From the NCBI GenBank assembly GCA_028284935.1, contig JANQQQ010000012.1, positions 434,001 to 498,000 of the forward strand: 64,000 nt of DNA, in the 5' to 3' direction. Source of the stretch: Croceivirga sp. Its GTDB lineage: Bacteria; Bacteroidota; Bacteroidia; Flavobacteriales; Flavobacteriaceae. Under the pieces are notes generated by a model, which saw nothing but the letters and a program-made list of their open reading frames with translations, made no database searches and was not told the origin of the DNA. Shown piece after piece: positions 34,207 to 43,272 of the stretch (positions within the stretch are counted from its first letter, which is position 1; the number at the start of each line of letters is the position of its first letter). The position numbers were made by a program, and so were the translations under genes.

Positions 34207-34989
34207 CTAAACCTCGGTCTTATAGGGTATCACCTCCAACACATGGGAAATGGCCGTTAAACGGGCAGTGCTTTTCTTATTGGCGTCAATGATCAACCAG
34301 GGGGCAAACTCGGTATCCGTAACTTCAAACATTTTCTCCTTGTATCGGGTATATTCATCCCAAAGTTCTTGGGCTTTTTCATCAACGGGGGTCATCTTCC
34401 ACCTTTTTAAAGGGTCCTCTTTAATTTCAGCGAAGCGTTTTGCCTGTTCCTCCTTGGAAATGGAAAAATATAATTTAATCAAATAGGTATCGGATTGCAC
34501 CAGCATCCTTTCGAAATCGTTCACCTGCGACATGAATCTTTTGTACTCGTCTTCTGTACAAAAGCCGTTCACTGGTTCAACAACCGCTCTGTTGTACCAA
34601 CTCCTATCAAAAAAAACAATCTCCCCCGGTTTAGGCAAATGATTGATGTACCGTTGAAAAAACCACTGTTGTTTTTCATCGGAAGTAGGGATGTTCAGCG
34701 CTATGGTCCTAAAATGTCTTGGGTTGATATATTCCGTAATTCGCCTAATGGCTCCACCTTTTCCGGCGGCATCACGCCCTTCAAATAGGATGACCACCTT
34801 TTTACCGTTTTTGATCACCCAATTCTGGAGCTTTATGAGTTCTTCCTGTTGCTTTTTTAGTTCTGCTCCATACCTGACCTCTTGCATTACCTTATCCAAA
34901 TTGACCTTTTTATTTTGCAAAAGTGTGTAGAGTCCCAATTTGGAATTAAGAAGTTCCATGTCCCTATCGGTGTATTTTTCTTTCTCCAT
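34207..34989 (-). CDS. ppk2: Polyphosphate kinase 2
   Basis: A 260-aa PPK2-family kinase: Walker A GRDAAGKGG (71-79), Walker B/lid region FFDRSWYNRA, and the family blocks RRITEYINPRHFRTIAL and PLKRWKMTPVDEKAQELW. Family role: polyphosphate-driven phosphorylation of ADP or GDP (or AMP), and the reverse, in the cytoplasm. The fold is a single-domain class I/III type; which nucleotide is used cannot be read with certainty. It follows a paralogue by 13 bases on the same strand. Confidence 0.94.
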   Translation of the reverse strand: MEKEKYTDRDMELLNSKLGLYTLLQNKKVNLDKVMQEVRYGAELKKQQEELIKLQNWVIKNGKKVVILFEGRDAAGKGGAIRRITEYINPRHFRTIALNIPTSDEKQQWFFQRYINHLPKPGEIVFFDRSWYNRAVVEPVNGFCTEDEYKRFMSQVNDFERMLVQSDTYLIKLYFSISKEEQAKRFAEIKEDPLKRWKMTPVDEKAQELWDEYTRYKEKMFEVTDTEFAPWLIIDANKKSTARLTAISHVLEVIPYKTEV

Positions 34990-35002
34990 CTTCTTGGTCG
35001 TT

Positions 35003-35851
35003 TTAAATGTCTATTTGAACCGCACTTCTATGGTACCTAAAAATAATATTGGGGTCTGGGGCAAGTGGAATGTTGGATTCGCCCTTGCCCTCATAATCGA
35101 ACTGGGAGAGCACATAGCGCATACTTTCCAACCTTGCCGTCTTTTTGCTGTTGGTCTTTACAATGATCCACGGGCTAAAATTGGTATGGGTCTTGCTGAA
35201 CATCTCCTCTTTGTAATGGGTATAATCGTCCCATAAATCCTGTCCCTTCATATCGACAGGGCTAAATTTCCACCGTTTCAATGGATTGTTCAGACGATCA
35301 TTGAACCGTTTCTTTTGTTCTTGCTTGGAGATGGAAAACCAAAATTTGATAATCTTTAAGTTGTCCTCATAAAGCAAATGTTCAAATTCTGGGACTTGTA
35401 CCATGAACTTATCATACTGGTTTTTACTGCAAAACCCCATCACCGGTTCCACTACGGCACGATTGTACCAACTGCGGTCAAAAAATACGAGCTCTCCCGG
35501 ATTGGGCAACACTTTTATGTATCGTCTAAAATACCATTGCCCTTTTTCAACATCCGTGGGTTTGGTAAGGGCCACTACCCGAGATGTCCTAGGATTTAGA
35601 TGTTCCTTGAATCGTTTAATGGAACCCCCTTTACCAGCCGCATCCCTTCCTTCAAAAATAACGGCTACCCTCATCTTCTTTTCAGCTATCCATTTTTGGA
35701 GATTCACCAATTCGGACTGTAATTTCCGAAGCTCCGCTTCATAGGCCAGCTTTTCAAGGGTCTTACCCACGGGAATGGCATGTTCCCGGGCAATATTGAG
35801 TAATTCCTTTCTTGTTTCCACGCCATCAAAATGACCTTGCTCAAATCTCAT
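35003..35851 (-). CDS. ppk2: Polyphosphate kinase 2, second copy
   Basis: A 282-aa PPK2-family kinase with Walker A GRDAAGKGG (68-76), FFDRSWYNRAVVEPV and the block PLKRWKFSPVDMKGQDLWDD. It is a clear paralogue of the downstream gene, with an extra N-terminal helix (about 20 residues) and a longer C-terminus ending in PNIIFRYHRSAVQIDI. The tandem arrangement with 13-base spacing points to one transcript and perhaps to a hetero-oligomer or to two nucleotide preferences (inference). The upstream region is AT-rich with no clear -7 element. Confidence 0.94.
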   Translation of the reverse strand: MRFEQGHFDGVETRKELLNIAREHAIPVGKTLEKLAYEAELRKLQSELVNLQKWIAEKKMRVAVIFEGRDAAGKGGSIKRFKEHLNPRTSRVVALTKPTDVEKGQWYFRRYIKVLPNPGELVFFDRSWYNRAVVEPVMGFCSKNQYDKFMVQVPEFEHLLYEDNLKIIKFWFSISKQEQKKRFNDRLNNPLKRWKFSPVDMKGQDLWDDYTHYKEEMFSKTHTNFSPWIIVKTNSKKTARLESMRYVLSQFDYEGKGESNIPLAPDPNIIFRYHRSAVQIDI

Positions 35852-36255
35852 CCGCTTACTGACTTATATATTTATAAAGTACTGTAAACCATATATTTAA
35901 ATAAATATCGATTTACTAAAAAACCACGGTCCCAAGATAGTAAAACAGCTTGGTTCCGCGTTGGAAAACTCGCCGAAATGTAACTAGGATAATAGAAATA
36001 GGCATTCCAATATTTCCAACTGGTGACAGGTTATTTTTTCTTCCAATGTCACACTGATGTAAGTGGTCCCTTCTTCATTTATTTAGGACAAATTCATTGC
36101 AGAAATTTTAATCAAATTAGTATCACCTCTCCCTTGGTTGTATTTAAATATTTGAAAATCAATATCTTAAATATAAATCTTGTTTTTTGGCACGCTGTTT
36201 GATTCAAACTGAGTGGGATGTAAATAGTTGCTCCTAGAACTTAAATCAAACAGTT
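35852..36255. other. AT-rich intergenic region, 404 bp
   Basis: Lies between the divergent ppk2 pair and the basic-tail gene. No reading frame or RNA gene is supported. The only clear signals are a sigma-54-like promoter at 36188-36203 and a short dyad GTTTGATTCAAAC overlapping its -12 element. Confidence 0.6.
36188..36203 (+). promoter_or_regulatory. Sigma-54-like -24/-12 promoter
   Basis: TGGCACG-CTGT-TTGAT matches the sigma-54 consensus TGGCACr-N4-TTGCw at all bases except the C of GC (A here). The -24/-12 spacing is exact. Predicted transcription start near 36214 leaves a leader of about 40 bases before ATG 36256. No TAnnTTTG is present at the right place. Confidence 0.5.
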
Positions 36256-37440
36256 ATGAAAAAGTTTGTACTCTTATTGGCAGCGTTGGTATTTGGAGCT
36301 ACGGGTACACAAGCTGCAACGATGAGCGGTGAAATGGCTGTGAATTCATTTCGCCATGGCAACTCGTTTATTTTTAATGAAAACGGTATTACGTTTTCGG
36401 TATATCCCGATGGTGAATTTGATTTCTTTATTGACAATCGAGTGAATGTCGGGGTGGGCGCACAAGTCGGTAATGTCGGAATCACCTTTAACTCAGGTTT
36501 TAATTATAACCCCTTTGTACAGTACGATGATTTTGGTGCCGTGATCCAAGTGGAAAACGTACCTATCTTTTATGATTACTATGGTCGCGTTTCACAAATA
36601 GGAGGCATTGATATCTGGTATAGAAACGGATTTGTGCGACGTGTAGGTGGATTGAACGTGTTCTGGAACGGTGGTGTATTTAGTCACACCACAGGATTCA
36701 TCAATATCTACAACCGTGGGTTTGTGTTCCGACCATGGCACAGATGGTTTGTACGCCCCGCCGTAGGATTCTGTAATGTATGGAGAACTCCCTATAGAAG
36801 ATGGTATAACCCCGTTCGTTACACCTGGCACAGGCCTTACAGAAATAACATACGTAGAGCCTATGCCCAGATCGGTAGGGAATACCGATTCAATAGAAGC
36901 CGAAGGGCGAACATTTATAGAAATGATCGACGTGTAGCGGTTCGTGACAACAACCGGATCCGAAGGGAAAATTCGGGTAGAAGTAACAGGGCCGTTACGG
37001 AAAGAAGGTCGGTAACCCGTTCCAACAATGCGGTAGCCCCGCGAGGGAACAGAAGTTCCGTGGGAAGAAGCAACAACACCAGACAGGGGGAAGTGCGCAG
37101 AAGTACCACCACTAGACGGACTACGGATGTAGGCAGGTCCAGTAGAGGGAACTCCGTAACGCAAAGGCAAAGATCGGTGACCCGTACGCCCAGAAGCACA
37201 TCGGTAACCAAAAGGGAGGTGACCCGTACACCGAATAACAGAACGGTGACCAAGCGAAGCACTACCTATACAAAACCGAAGCGTAGCGTGGCCCAGAACC
37301 GAAGTAGGAGTACCACTGTTAAGCGAAGTACTGCTCCTTCAAAACGGACCGTATCAAGAAGTACTACTACAAAACGGAGTACTTCTGCAACAAAAAGAAG
37401 CTCTCGAAGCACGTCAGCAAGAAGTGCTAGAAGAAGATAA
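36256..37440 (+). CDS. Exported protein with long Arg/Ser/Thr-rich basic tail
   Basis: A 394-aa protein with a signal peptide (MKKFVLLLAALVFGATGTQA). Residues 30-165 form a Gly/Tyr/Phe-rich repeat-like beta domain (FDFFIDNRVNVGVGAQVGNV, WYRNGFVRRVGGLNVFWNGG). From about 165 the sequence becomes extremely basic, and from about 205 it is low-complexity Arg/Ser/Thr/Asn with recurring units VTRTP, VTKRS, RSTTTKRS and SARSARRR. Such a tail could bind polyanions (DNA, LPS, polyphosphate). I do not recognise the family. The sigma-54-like promoter and strong terminator suggest a separately controlled, single-gene transcript. Confidence 0.85.
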   Translation: MKKFVLLLAALVFGATGTQAATMSGEMAVNSFRHGNSFIFNENGITFSVYPDGEFDFFIDNRVNVGVGAQVGNVGITFNSGFNYNPFVQYDDFGAVIQVENVPIFYDYYGRVSQIGGIDIWYRNGFVRRVGGLNVFWNGGVFSHTTGFINIYNRGFVFRPWHRWFVRPAVGFCNVWRTPYRRWYNPVRYTWHRPYRNNIRRAYAQIGREYRFNRSRRANIYRNDRRVAVRDNNRIRRENSGRSNRAVTERRSVTRSNNAVAPRGNRSSVGRSNNTRQGEVRRSTTTRRTTDVGRSSRGNSVTQRQRSVTRTPRSTSVTKREVTRTPNNRTVTKRSTTYTKPKRSVAQNRSRSTTVKRSTAPSKRTVSRSTTTKRSTSATKRSSRSTSARSARRR

Positions 37441-37470
37441 AGATAGTTTTTAGGTTGGTTAGTTGTTTGA

Positions 37471-37506
37471 CCCCGTGGTAAGCGTCCTGCTTACTGCGGG
37501 GTTTTT
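37471..37506 (+). terminator. Strong terminator after the basic-tail gene
   Basis: CCCCG-TG-GTAAGC, loop GTCCT, GCTTAC-TG-CGGGG, then TTTTT at 37502-37506. The stem has an internal 2x2 mismatch. Confidence 0.9.
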
Positions 37507-37560
37507 CGTGAAACTAGGTTTTGAAAAATAGAATGAATTCAAAACCTATAGTTGAACCAA

Positions 37561-37579
37561 CCCTGAGCTTGTCGAAGGG
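37561..37579. repeat. Dispersed palindromic repeat unit
   Basis: CCCTGAGCTTGTCGAAGGG, an imperfect palindrome of the GAGCTTGTCGAAG type, within the otherwise gene-free stretch 37507-37740. Nearby GCCTGCCGAAGTGCAG (37624-37639) and TCCGGAATGACAAACG (37720-37735) look like degenerate parts of the same repeat families as at 33771-34206. Confidence 0.6.
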
Positions 37580-37740
37580 TCTCTAACCTAAGAACTCCAA
37601 ATACTAAATTGAGCGGACCCACAGCCTGCCGAAGTGCAGTCCCAAGGGTTATGCCCTGCCAGAAGATTCGCTTGCTTCGCAAGATACTTTCAATCAAAAT
37701 ACATTTTGATTTCAGTAGTGTCCGGAATGACAAACGACAA

Positions 37741-39198
37741 CTATCCCCTGCGTTTCAAAAACTTTGAAATCAATCCTGAAACATCCTCAGAAATATCAAA
37801 GCGATATAAAATCCCCAAATACATCACCATCATGATTGCTGATTTTAAGATGATGTTGGGAATGGGGTGAAATGGAAAGTTCAATTGCCAAAACAAAAAG
37901 CCCATGAGCAGTAAGGTGGCAAATATTTTAAAGGTGCCCTTTCCAAAAGGGAGCAGTCCAAATTTGACCTTTACAAAAACCATTTTGATGCAGTTGAACA
38001 AAAAAATGGCAATAAAACTCGCCAAAGCAGCTCCTTCAATCCCCAATAATGGAATTAACCACAGGTTGAGCAGGACGGTGGTCAATGCCAGAAGAACCCC
38101 CAAAAGCAAAATGGTCCTGTAGTATTTGGAATTATACAATATGGAATTAATATTCCCCAACAAGGAATCAAAGACTTTGGTAAGGCCTATCAAAAAAACG
38201 ATGGTAAAACCGTTGCGGTATTCCGAAGGAAGCAACTGATACAAATCGTTCAAATTCAACACGATCAATAAAAACAAAATTCCGGAGGCGATAAAAAGGG
38301 TAAGGGAGCTTTTTTTATATAGGTTTTCCAATTCAAAGGAATTTCCCTCGCCAAGGAGTTTGGCCGTCAAGGGATACGTAATCTGGTGCATGGCCCTTGA
38401 GGGAACAATGATTACAGTGGCAATATAAACGGCAACCCCATAAAAAGCCACATTCTCCAGTGCAATAAATTGATTGATCATAAACTTATCAATCTCCAAA
38501 AGTAAAACCGCCGCAGAACCCCCTAGGATAATCAAAAAGCCGTAGATTAAGATTTCTTTCGTTTGTTTTGGGAAATTGAAATCCAACCTTCGTTTTCTTA
38601 TCCTATACGCATAAAACTGCATGATAATGGTCCGTAAAAGATATAAACCGACCAACGCCTTTAGGAAAAAATCCAGGGAAATCCACCCCATATAAAGTGT
38701 CAATAAAAGAAATAGTACCCCAAGCCTTGAAAATACTTCTTTCATCAGGTTACCGAAAACCGATTTCAACTGCACCTTTGTCCATGCGTAATACACTTCA
38801 AAATAGGCCAAGGCGAACCCAACGAGAAAGACATACCAAACATAATCCTTGACCAACCCATTTTCTTTAGCAAAGAATTCCCCAATGGTATCCTTAAAAA
38901 CCCACGTTAAAATAGCCATTGGGATTAAGGCAAGGAGTGGACTCAAAAGCATTAGGGTTAAAAAACCGTTTTTATCTTCCTCAGATTGTGTGCTATAGAA
39001 CCTCACTAACGTATTGTGTGTGCCAAAAGCCATCAAGGGCATTAAGATCGTAGCTGTGGCCAATATAAAAGTGACGAGTCCGTAATACTCCGGTTCCAAA
39101 ATGTAGGTATATAGAAACAAAGTATTCACAGCGCCAATTACAAAACCAACGTATGTTATTACCGTATTTCGTAGCGCTTGTTTTAAGACGATTCCCAT
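37741..39198 (-). CDS. Polysaccharide flippase (Wzx/MATE-like)
   Basis: A 485-aa integral membrane protein with about 12-14 hydrophobic helices, starting MGIVLKQALRNTVITYVGFV. The pattern, with helix pairs such as GLVTFILATATILMPLMAFG and the mid-protein EIDKFMINQFIALENVAFYG, is that of oligosaccharide flippases of the polysaccharide-biosynthesis family. Role: moving lipid-linked glycan units across the inner membrane. Its start overlaps the end of the glycosyltransferase gene by 16 bases, so both are probably made from one transcript for surface glycan assembly. Confidence 0.9.
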   Translation of the reverse strand: MGIVLKQALRNTVITYVGFVIGAVNTLFLYTYILEPEYYGLVTFILATATILMPLMAFGTHNTLVRFYSTQSEEDKNGFLTLMLLSPLLALIPMAILTWVFKDTIGEFFAKENGLVKDYVWYVFLVGFALAYFEVYYAWTKVQLKSVFGNLMKEVFSRLGVLFLLLTLYMGWISLDFFLKALVGLYLLRTIIMQFYAYRIRKRRLDFNFPKQTKEILIYGFLIILGGSAAVLLLEIDKFMINQFIALENVAFYGVAVYIATVIIVPSRAMHQITYPLTAKLLGEGNSFELENLYKKSSLTLFIASGILFLLIVLNLNDLYQLLPSEYRNGFTIVFLIGLTKVFDSLLGNINSILYNSKYYRTILLLGVLLALTTVLLNLWLIPLLGIEGAALASFIAIFLFNCIKMVFVKVKFGLLPFGKGTFKIFATLLLMGFLFWQLNFPFHPIPNIILKSAIMMVMYLGILYRFDISEDVSGLISKFLKRRG

Positions 39199-40469
39199 GT
39201 AAGGAGTTTGGTCAATTTTTTGGTCAGCTCCCTGCGGTGGTATTGTTCAATTCCAGTGGAACTACAATATAATTTGCCATTTTGGAACTGCTGAAATCTA
39301 TCCAAAAGTAGCTTTTTTACGGTTTCAGTATTGCCATGCAGTATATAATCCCCTGCATTGTGCTTCTCTAGCATTTGACCAGCCTCCCAATCTTCGGGAC
39401 CAATGGCCAAAATGGGACGTTTGGCGTTGAAATATTCAAAAAGCTTACCGGGAATAATTCCCTTTGTCTCCACCAAATCTATTTCCAACAACAGCAATAG
39501 TTGTGACTTGGCTTGATATTCCAACACATCGGAATGGGATATGTACCCCATGATTTCCACATGATCTTCAATACCCAGTTCCTTGATATTTTTCATCACG
39601 GCATCTCCCACTACACCAATCAGACGAATAGTCAACGCTTTTCGGAACGCTTCATTTTCTTCAATCAGTCCACCAATAGCCATCCAAAGGTTCTTGGGGT
39701 TTCTTGCGGTAAGTAAGGACCCGATATGAGAGATGGTAAATCTTTTATCCAATTCCGTTGGTACGGGTTCCCCATCATATCCATTGGTTATGACGGATAT
39801 AGGGGTTGAGGTCAATGATTCGAACTCAGATTTTGTAGTTTCACTGGTGACAACGAGCGCACTGGCAGTTGTTAGAACCTCGTTCTCCAAACGCTTGTGC
39901 TTTTGCTGGGAAGCTTTAGTCAACTTTAGCTTTTTGTGATATCCTATGGACGTCCAAGGGTCTCGAAAATCCGCTATCCACTGAACACCTAGCTTTTCTT
40001 TTAGGCCCTTTCCTATGAGATGAACGCTGTGTGGCGGCCCTGTAGTAATTATGGTTTTAATCCGGTGCTGTTCAATTATGGGCATTAGCTTTTTTATGGA
40101 CGGTTTTACCCAATATTTCCTTGCATCCGGGATAAAACAGTTGCCGCGAATCCAAAGAAACAATCGCTCCAATACCGACTGTTTTTCGAAATCCTGAATA
40201 ATGCCCGAGCTAATGCGTTTTGTCTTTTTTCGTGAAAAAAAAGATGCTAAGCCATAAGGTTCTACTATGGGATGTTTTATGATATGAACATTTTCAGAAA
40301 TTTCGGTTAGCAGCGATTCATCTTGCAGTGGATAATGTGGATTTTCTGGAGCATAAACGAAGGGTTCTACCTCAAATTCAGGAAGATATTTCACAAATTT
40401 TAGCCATCGTTGGACTCCTGGACCTCCCGCAGGAGGCCAATAGTAGGTGATAATGAGCACCTTCTGCAT
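39183..40469 (-). CDS. GT-B glycosyltransferase
   Basis: A 428-aa glycosyltransferase of the GT4-like group. The N-terminal Rossmann domain starts MQKVLIITYYWPPAGGPGVQ, the glycine-rich UDP/acceptor loop of this type. The C-terminal domain has a nucleotide-binding region with ISHIGSLLTARNPKNLW and KGIIPGKLFEYFNAKRPILA (the EX7E-like acidic site). No membrane segment. Likely role: adding a sugar to a surface glycan. It starts on the last base of the YfhO-type gene (TAATG) and overlaps the flippase gene. Confidence 0.92.
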   Translation of the reverse strand: MQKVLIITYYWPPAGGPGVQRWLKFVKYLPEFEVEPFVYAPENPHYPLQDESLLTEISENVHIIKHPIVEPYGLASFFSRKKTKRISSGIIQDFEKQSVLERLFLWIRGNCFIPDARKYWVKPSIKKLMPIIEQHRIKTIITTGPPHSVHLIGKGLKEKLGVQWIADFRDPWTSIGYHKKLKLTKASQQKHKRLENEVLTTASALVVTSETTKSEFESLTSTPISVITNGYDGEPVPTELDKRFTISHIGSLLTARNPKNLWMAIGGLIEENEAFRKALTIRLIGVVGDAVMKNIKELGIEDHVEIMGYISHSDVLEYQAKSQLLLLLEIDLVETKGIIPGKLFEYFNAKRPILAIGPEDWEAGQMLEKHNAGDYILHGNTETVKKLLLDRFQQFQNGKLYCSSTGIEQYHRRELTKKLTKLLTWESS

Positions 40470-42904
40470 TACGCCTTATCTTTTATCTTTGGCTTTTTAA
40501 AAAACCACGCCAATCCTCCAAGCATCACAAGACCCAAAATAATATTGCTTGCAAGGGCAATAGTGCTTCCCGTCTTAACTACTTCAGGATCAAAACGAAA
40601 GGTAATTTCGTGTTGTCCCGCAGGTACCTCTATACCACGTAATGCGTAATTCACCCTATAGTGTGGTACTTTGTTACCATCTATGGTGGCCACCCAACCG
40701 TGGGGATAGTGCATTTCAGAAAAGACCGCAAACCCACGATTTGAATTCTGGGTCGCATAGGTAATGACGTCTGGACGATGGTCTTTTACCACAATACTCG
40801 ACAAGGAATCTCTTTCAAATCGTTGTGCCGTTAAGGCAGAATTTGTTGCAGTATCAAAAACGGCCGAAATCTTGGTATTCAAGCTATCCAGCGCTTTGAT
40901 CTCCGCATCCGCATTATCCACGGCAATCAAATTCTCCACAAACCAAGCTGGACCATTGGCGTTTGGATTAACCGTTGGTACCCGCCGTCCTTCTTCATCT
41001 TCCTGAAAGATATACTTCACATTAAGCATGTTCAAGACATCCAGATTGTTGTTATACAAATGAAACTCGAATAGATCTTGAAGCTTCGCTGGCTTAGCGG
41101 CATGATATCCACTCAAGGTTTTATGAAAATACGCGGTACGCGACCCAACCAATCCTTCCGAAGGGTCAAAAACCCGAAAAACAGATGGGTCCGCTTGAAT
41201 TTGGCGGTCAGCCTCGGTAGCTTGATAAGGCTGATCGATCAACCGCTGTCTAATGAAGTCCCCTTCGTTGACATAACGTTGGTTCACCCCTATCAAATCA
41301 AAAACGATTAAAACACCAATGGCAATAAGGCCAAGATTCCTTTTCAACGTTCCCCTTGCTACCAAGAATAGCACTGCGCCGGTAAGGAGCATATAAATTA
41401 ACGAACGAAAAGAATCACTGGTGTAGACCGCTTCCCGATCAAGCACAATCATCTGCATCAATTCCTCTCCAAAATATTGTTGTAATGTACTATCATTCGC
41501 ACCCTCAAAACTGAACACCCCCTTTATCAAAAAGAGTCCAATCACCAGAGCCACGGCAATAATGGCGCTCCATTTTATGGCACGTAGTTTTTCCGTCTGT
41601 TTAACTTTTTCTGAAAACAAACGTTTTAAACCCAGGATAGCCAAGATGGGAACGCACAATTCCAAAATGACTTGAATGGAGGAAACGGCGCGAAACTTGT
41701 TGTAAAGCGGAAAATAATCAATCATAAAATTCGTCAGCAACGGAAAGTTTTTTCCCCATGATAACACAAGTGATAGTAGTATTCCACCCAAAAGCCACCA
41801 TTTCCTTTTGCCTTTTACTAAAAACAAACTCAATAGAAATAAGAAAAATATAACGGCGCCTATATAAGCCGGGCCGGCAACGATAGGTTGTTGACCCCAG
41901 TAAAGTCTCATATTCCCCGTAAATTCCAACGCCCGTGAAGGTGGTAGCCCCTGCCCTGTTAAAAACTCATATGCCTTGGAATCCTTTCCCAAGTCTTCTG
42001 AACCGGAACCCCCGAAGATTCTCGGTACAATGGTGACCAAGGTTTCGGATATCCCAAAACTGTATTGCGTAATGTATTCCCGGTCCAGGCCATTTTTAAT
42101 TTCCTTTTCACTACCATCAGGATTAATCCTTAAAGCCGATGTACCCCGCGTACTCCAGTCGGCAAACTCTTTGGTGGCCATGAGTCCCGTGGCGTTGGTT
42201 GCAATACCAAGAAGTACCGCGCCTACCAAAATTCCAACGGACAAAAGAAAGTGTTTCAACCTCTTCCTTCTTATCGCATCCACCAGATAAACCAGTCCCA
42301 AAAGGAGTACCAGTAACATAAAATAATACGTCATCTGATAGTGGTTGGCACTGACTTCCAAGGCCATGGCTATGGCCGTTATAACAAAACCCAGTACATA
42401 TTTCTTTCGAAACACCAGAAGAATACCTCCAAGTAGCATTGGCAAATACCCAATGGCATGGGCCTTGGCATTGTGCCCTACTCCAAGGATAATGATGTAG
42501 TAGGTTGAAAAACCAAAGGCCAAGCTACCAAGAATGGCCAACCTCCAATCCACTTTCATGCACAGCATTAATATGTAAAAGCCTATAAAATAAAGAAAGA
42601 GATAATCCGCTGGCCTTGGTAAAAATCGGATCAAACGATCCAATTTCTTCACATAGTCGTGGGGATAATTTGCTCCCAATTGATAGGTGGGCATCCCTCC
42701 AAAGGGGTGATTTGTCCAATAGCTTTCAACACCTGTACTTTCTTTGTAATCATTACGTTCTTTAGCCATTCCTTGATAGAGGGCAATATCCGATTGGTAA
42801 ATGCCCTTGCCTTGGATGACGGGGTAGAAATACGCCAGTGAGGCTACAATAAAGAAAATAATGACGGCTAAATGGGTAAAAATGGCTTTTGCGGAAAGCT
42901 TCAT
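40469..42904 (-). CDS. YfhO-family integral membrane protein
   Basis: An 811-aa membrane protein; start MKLSAKAIFTHLAVIIFFIV at ATG 42904 is preferred over one seven codons upstream. About 12-14 helices are followed by a periplasmic C-terminal domain with beta sequence (EITFRFDPEVVKTG) and a last helix. The early DIALYQGMAKERNDY and TNHPFGGMPTYQLGA blocks are typical of YfhO/Bacterial membrane protein family members, which resemble GT-C glycosyltransferases. Possible role: lipid-linked sugar transfer to envelope polymers (inference). It belongs to the glycan cluster on the minus strand. Confidence 0.9.
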   Translation of the reverse strand: MKLSAKAIFTHLAVIIFFIVASLAYFYPVIQGKGIYQSDIALYQGMAKERNDYKESTGVESYWTNHPFGGMPTYQLGANYPHDYVKKLDRLIRFLPRPADYLFLYFIGFYILMLCMKVDWRLAILGSLAFGFSTYYIIILGVGHNAKAHAIGYLPMLLGGILLVFRKKYVLGFVITAIAMALEVSANHYQMTYYFMLLVLLLGLVYLVDAIRRKRLKHFLLSVGILVGAVLLGIATNATGLMATKEFADWSTRGTSALRINPDGSEKEIKNGLDREYITQYSFGISETLVTIVPRIFGGSGSEDLGKDSKAYEFLTGQGLPPSRALEFTGNMRLYWGQQPIVAGPAYIGAVIFFLFLLSLFLVKGKRKWWLLGGILLSLVLSWGKNFPLLTNFMIDYFPLYNKFRAVSSIQVILELCVPILAILGLKRLFSEKVKQTEKLRAIKWSAIIAVALVIGLFLIKGVFSFEGANDSTLQQYFGEELMQMIVLDREAVYTSDSFRSLIYMLLTGAVLFLVARGTLKRNLGLIAIGVLIVFDLIGVNQRYVNEGDFIRQRLIDQPYQATEADRQIQADPSVFRVFDPSEGLVGSRTAYFHKTLSGYHAAKPAKLQDLFEFHLYNNNLDVLNMLNVKYIFQEDEEGRRVPTVNPNANGPAWFVENLIAVDNADAEIKALDSLNTKISAVFDTATNSALTAQRFERDSLSSIVVKDHRPDVITYATQNSNRGFAVFSEMHYPHGWVATIDGNKVPHYRVNYALRGIEVPAGQHEITFRFDPEVVKTGSTIALASNIILGLVMLGGLAWFFKKPKIKDKA

Positions 42905-42928
42905 AATCTGGCTTTGAATGCCCAAAGA

Positions 42929-43189
42929 TTAATCAATTTCTTCAAAATCTATGTATTCTCCAACTTTTTTTGAGGGATTGGATTTTGGATTACGGGTTTT
43001 ATCTACAATAGTTTCACCTTCTTCTTCCTTAGGGTTTTGACCTTCATAAAACTGCCCAAATTGTTGTCCAAAGCGTTCCTCGGTCTTTTGCATGGCATAA
43101 TTAAGAAGTTTCGGTGCCAACCATTTCCAAAGGATTTTGGCAATGTAGTATACGATTATCAGAAATAAAATCGTTTGTAGTACAACCAT
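42929..43189 (-). CDS. DUF4834-family small membrane protein
   Basis: An 86-aa protein: an N-terminal membrane helix (VVLQTILFLIIVYYIAKILW), a basic amphipathic stretch (KLLNYAMQKTEERFGQQF) and an acidic tail ending GEYIDFEEID. This layout is characteristic of the DUF4834 family of Bacteroidota; function unknown. It lies 24 bases before the YfhO-type gene, so the two may be cotranscribed. Confidence 0.88.
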   Translation of the reverse strand: MVVLQTILFLIIVYYIAKILWKWLAPKLLNYAMQKTEERFGQQFGQFYEGQNPKEEEGETIVDKTRNPKSNPSKKVGEYIDFEEID

Positions 43190-43272
43190 AGTGTATTGCT
43201 ATTGATTCAAAGTTACCCAACTAGTCTATTAAATTTAATATTCGTTTCATAAAATAGTATTAAAGTCCTACT

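Noticed and set aside
36592-37170. Long open frame antisense to the basic-tail gene (192 codons)
   Set aside because: It mirrors the low-complexity Arg/Ser repeats, has no start context, and the sense frame has a signal peptide, promoter and terminator.
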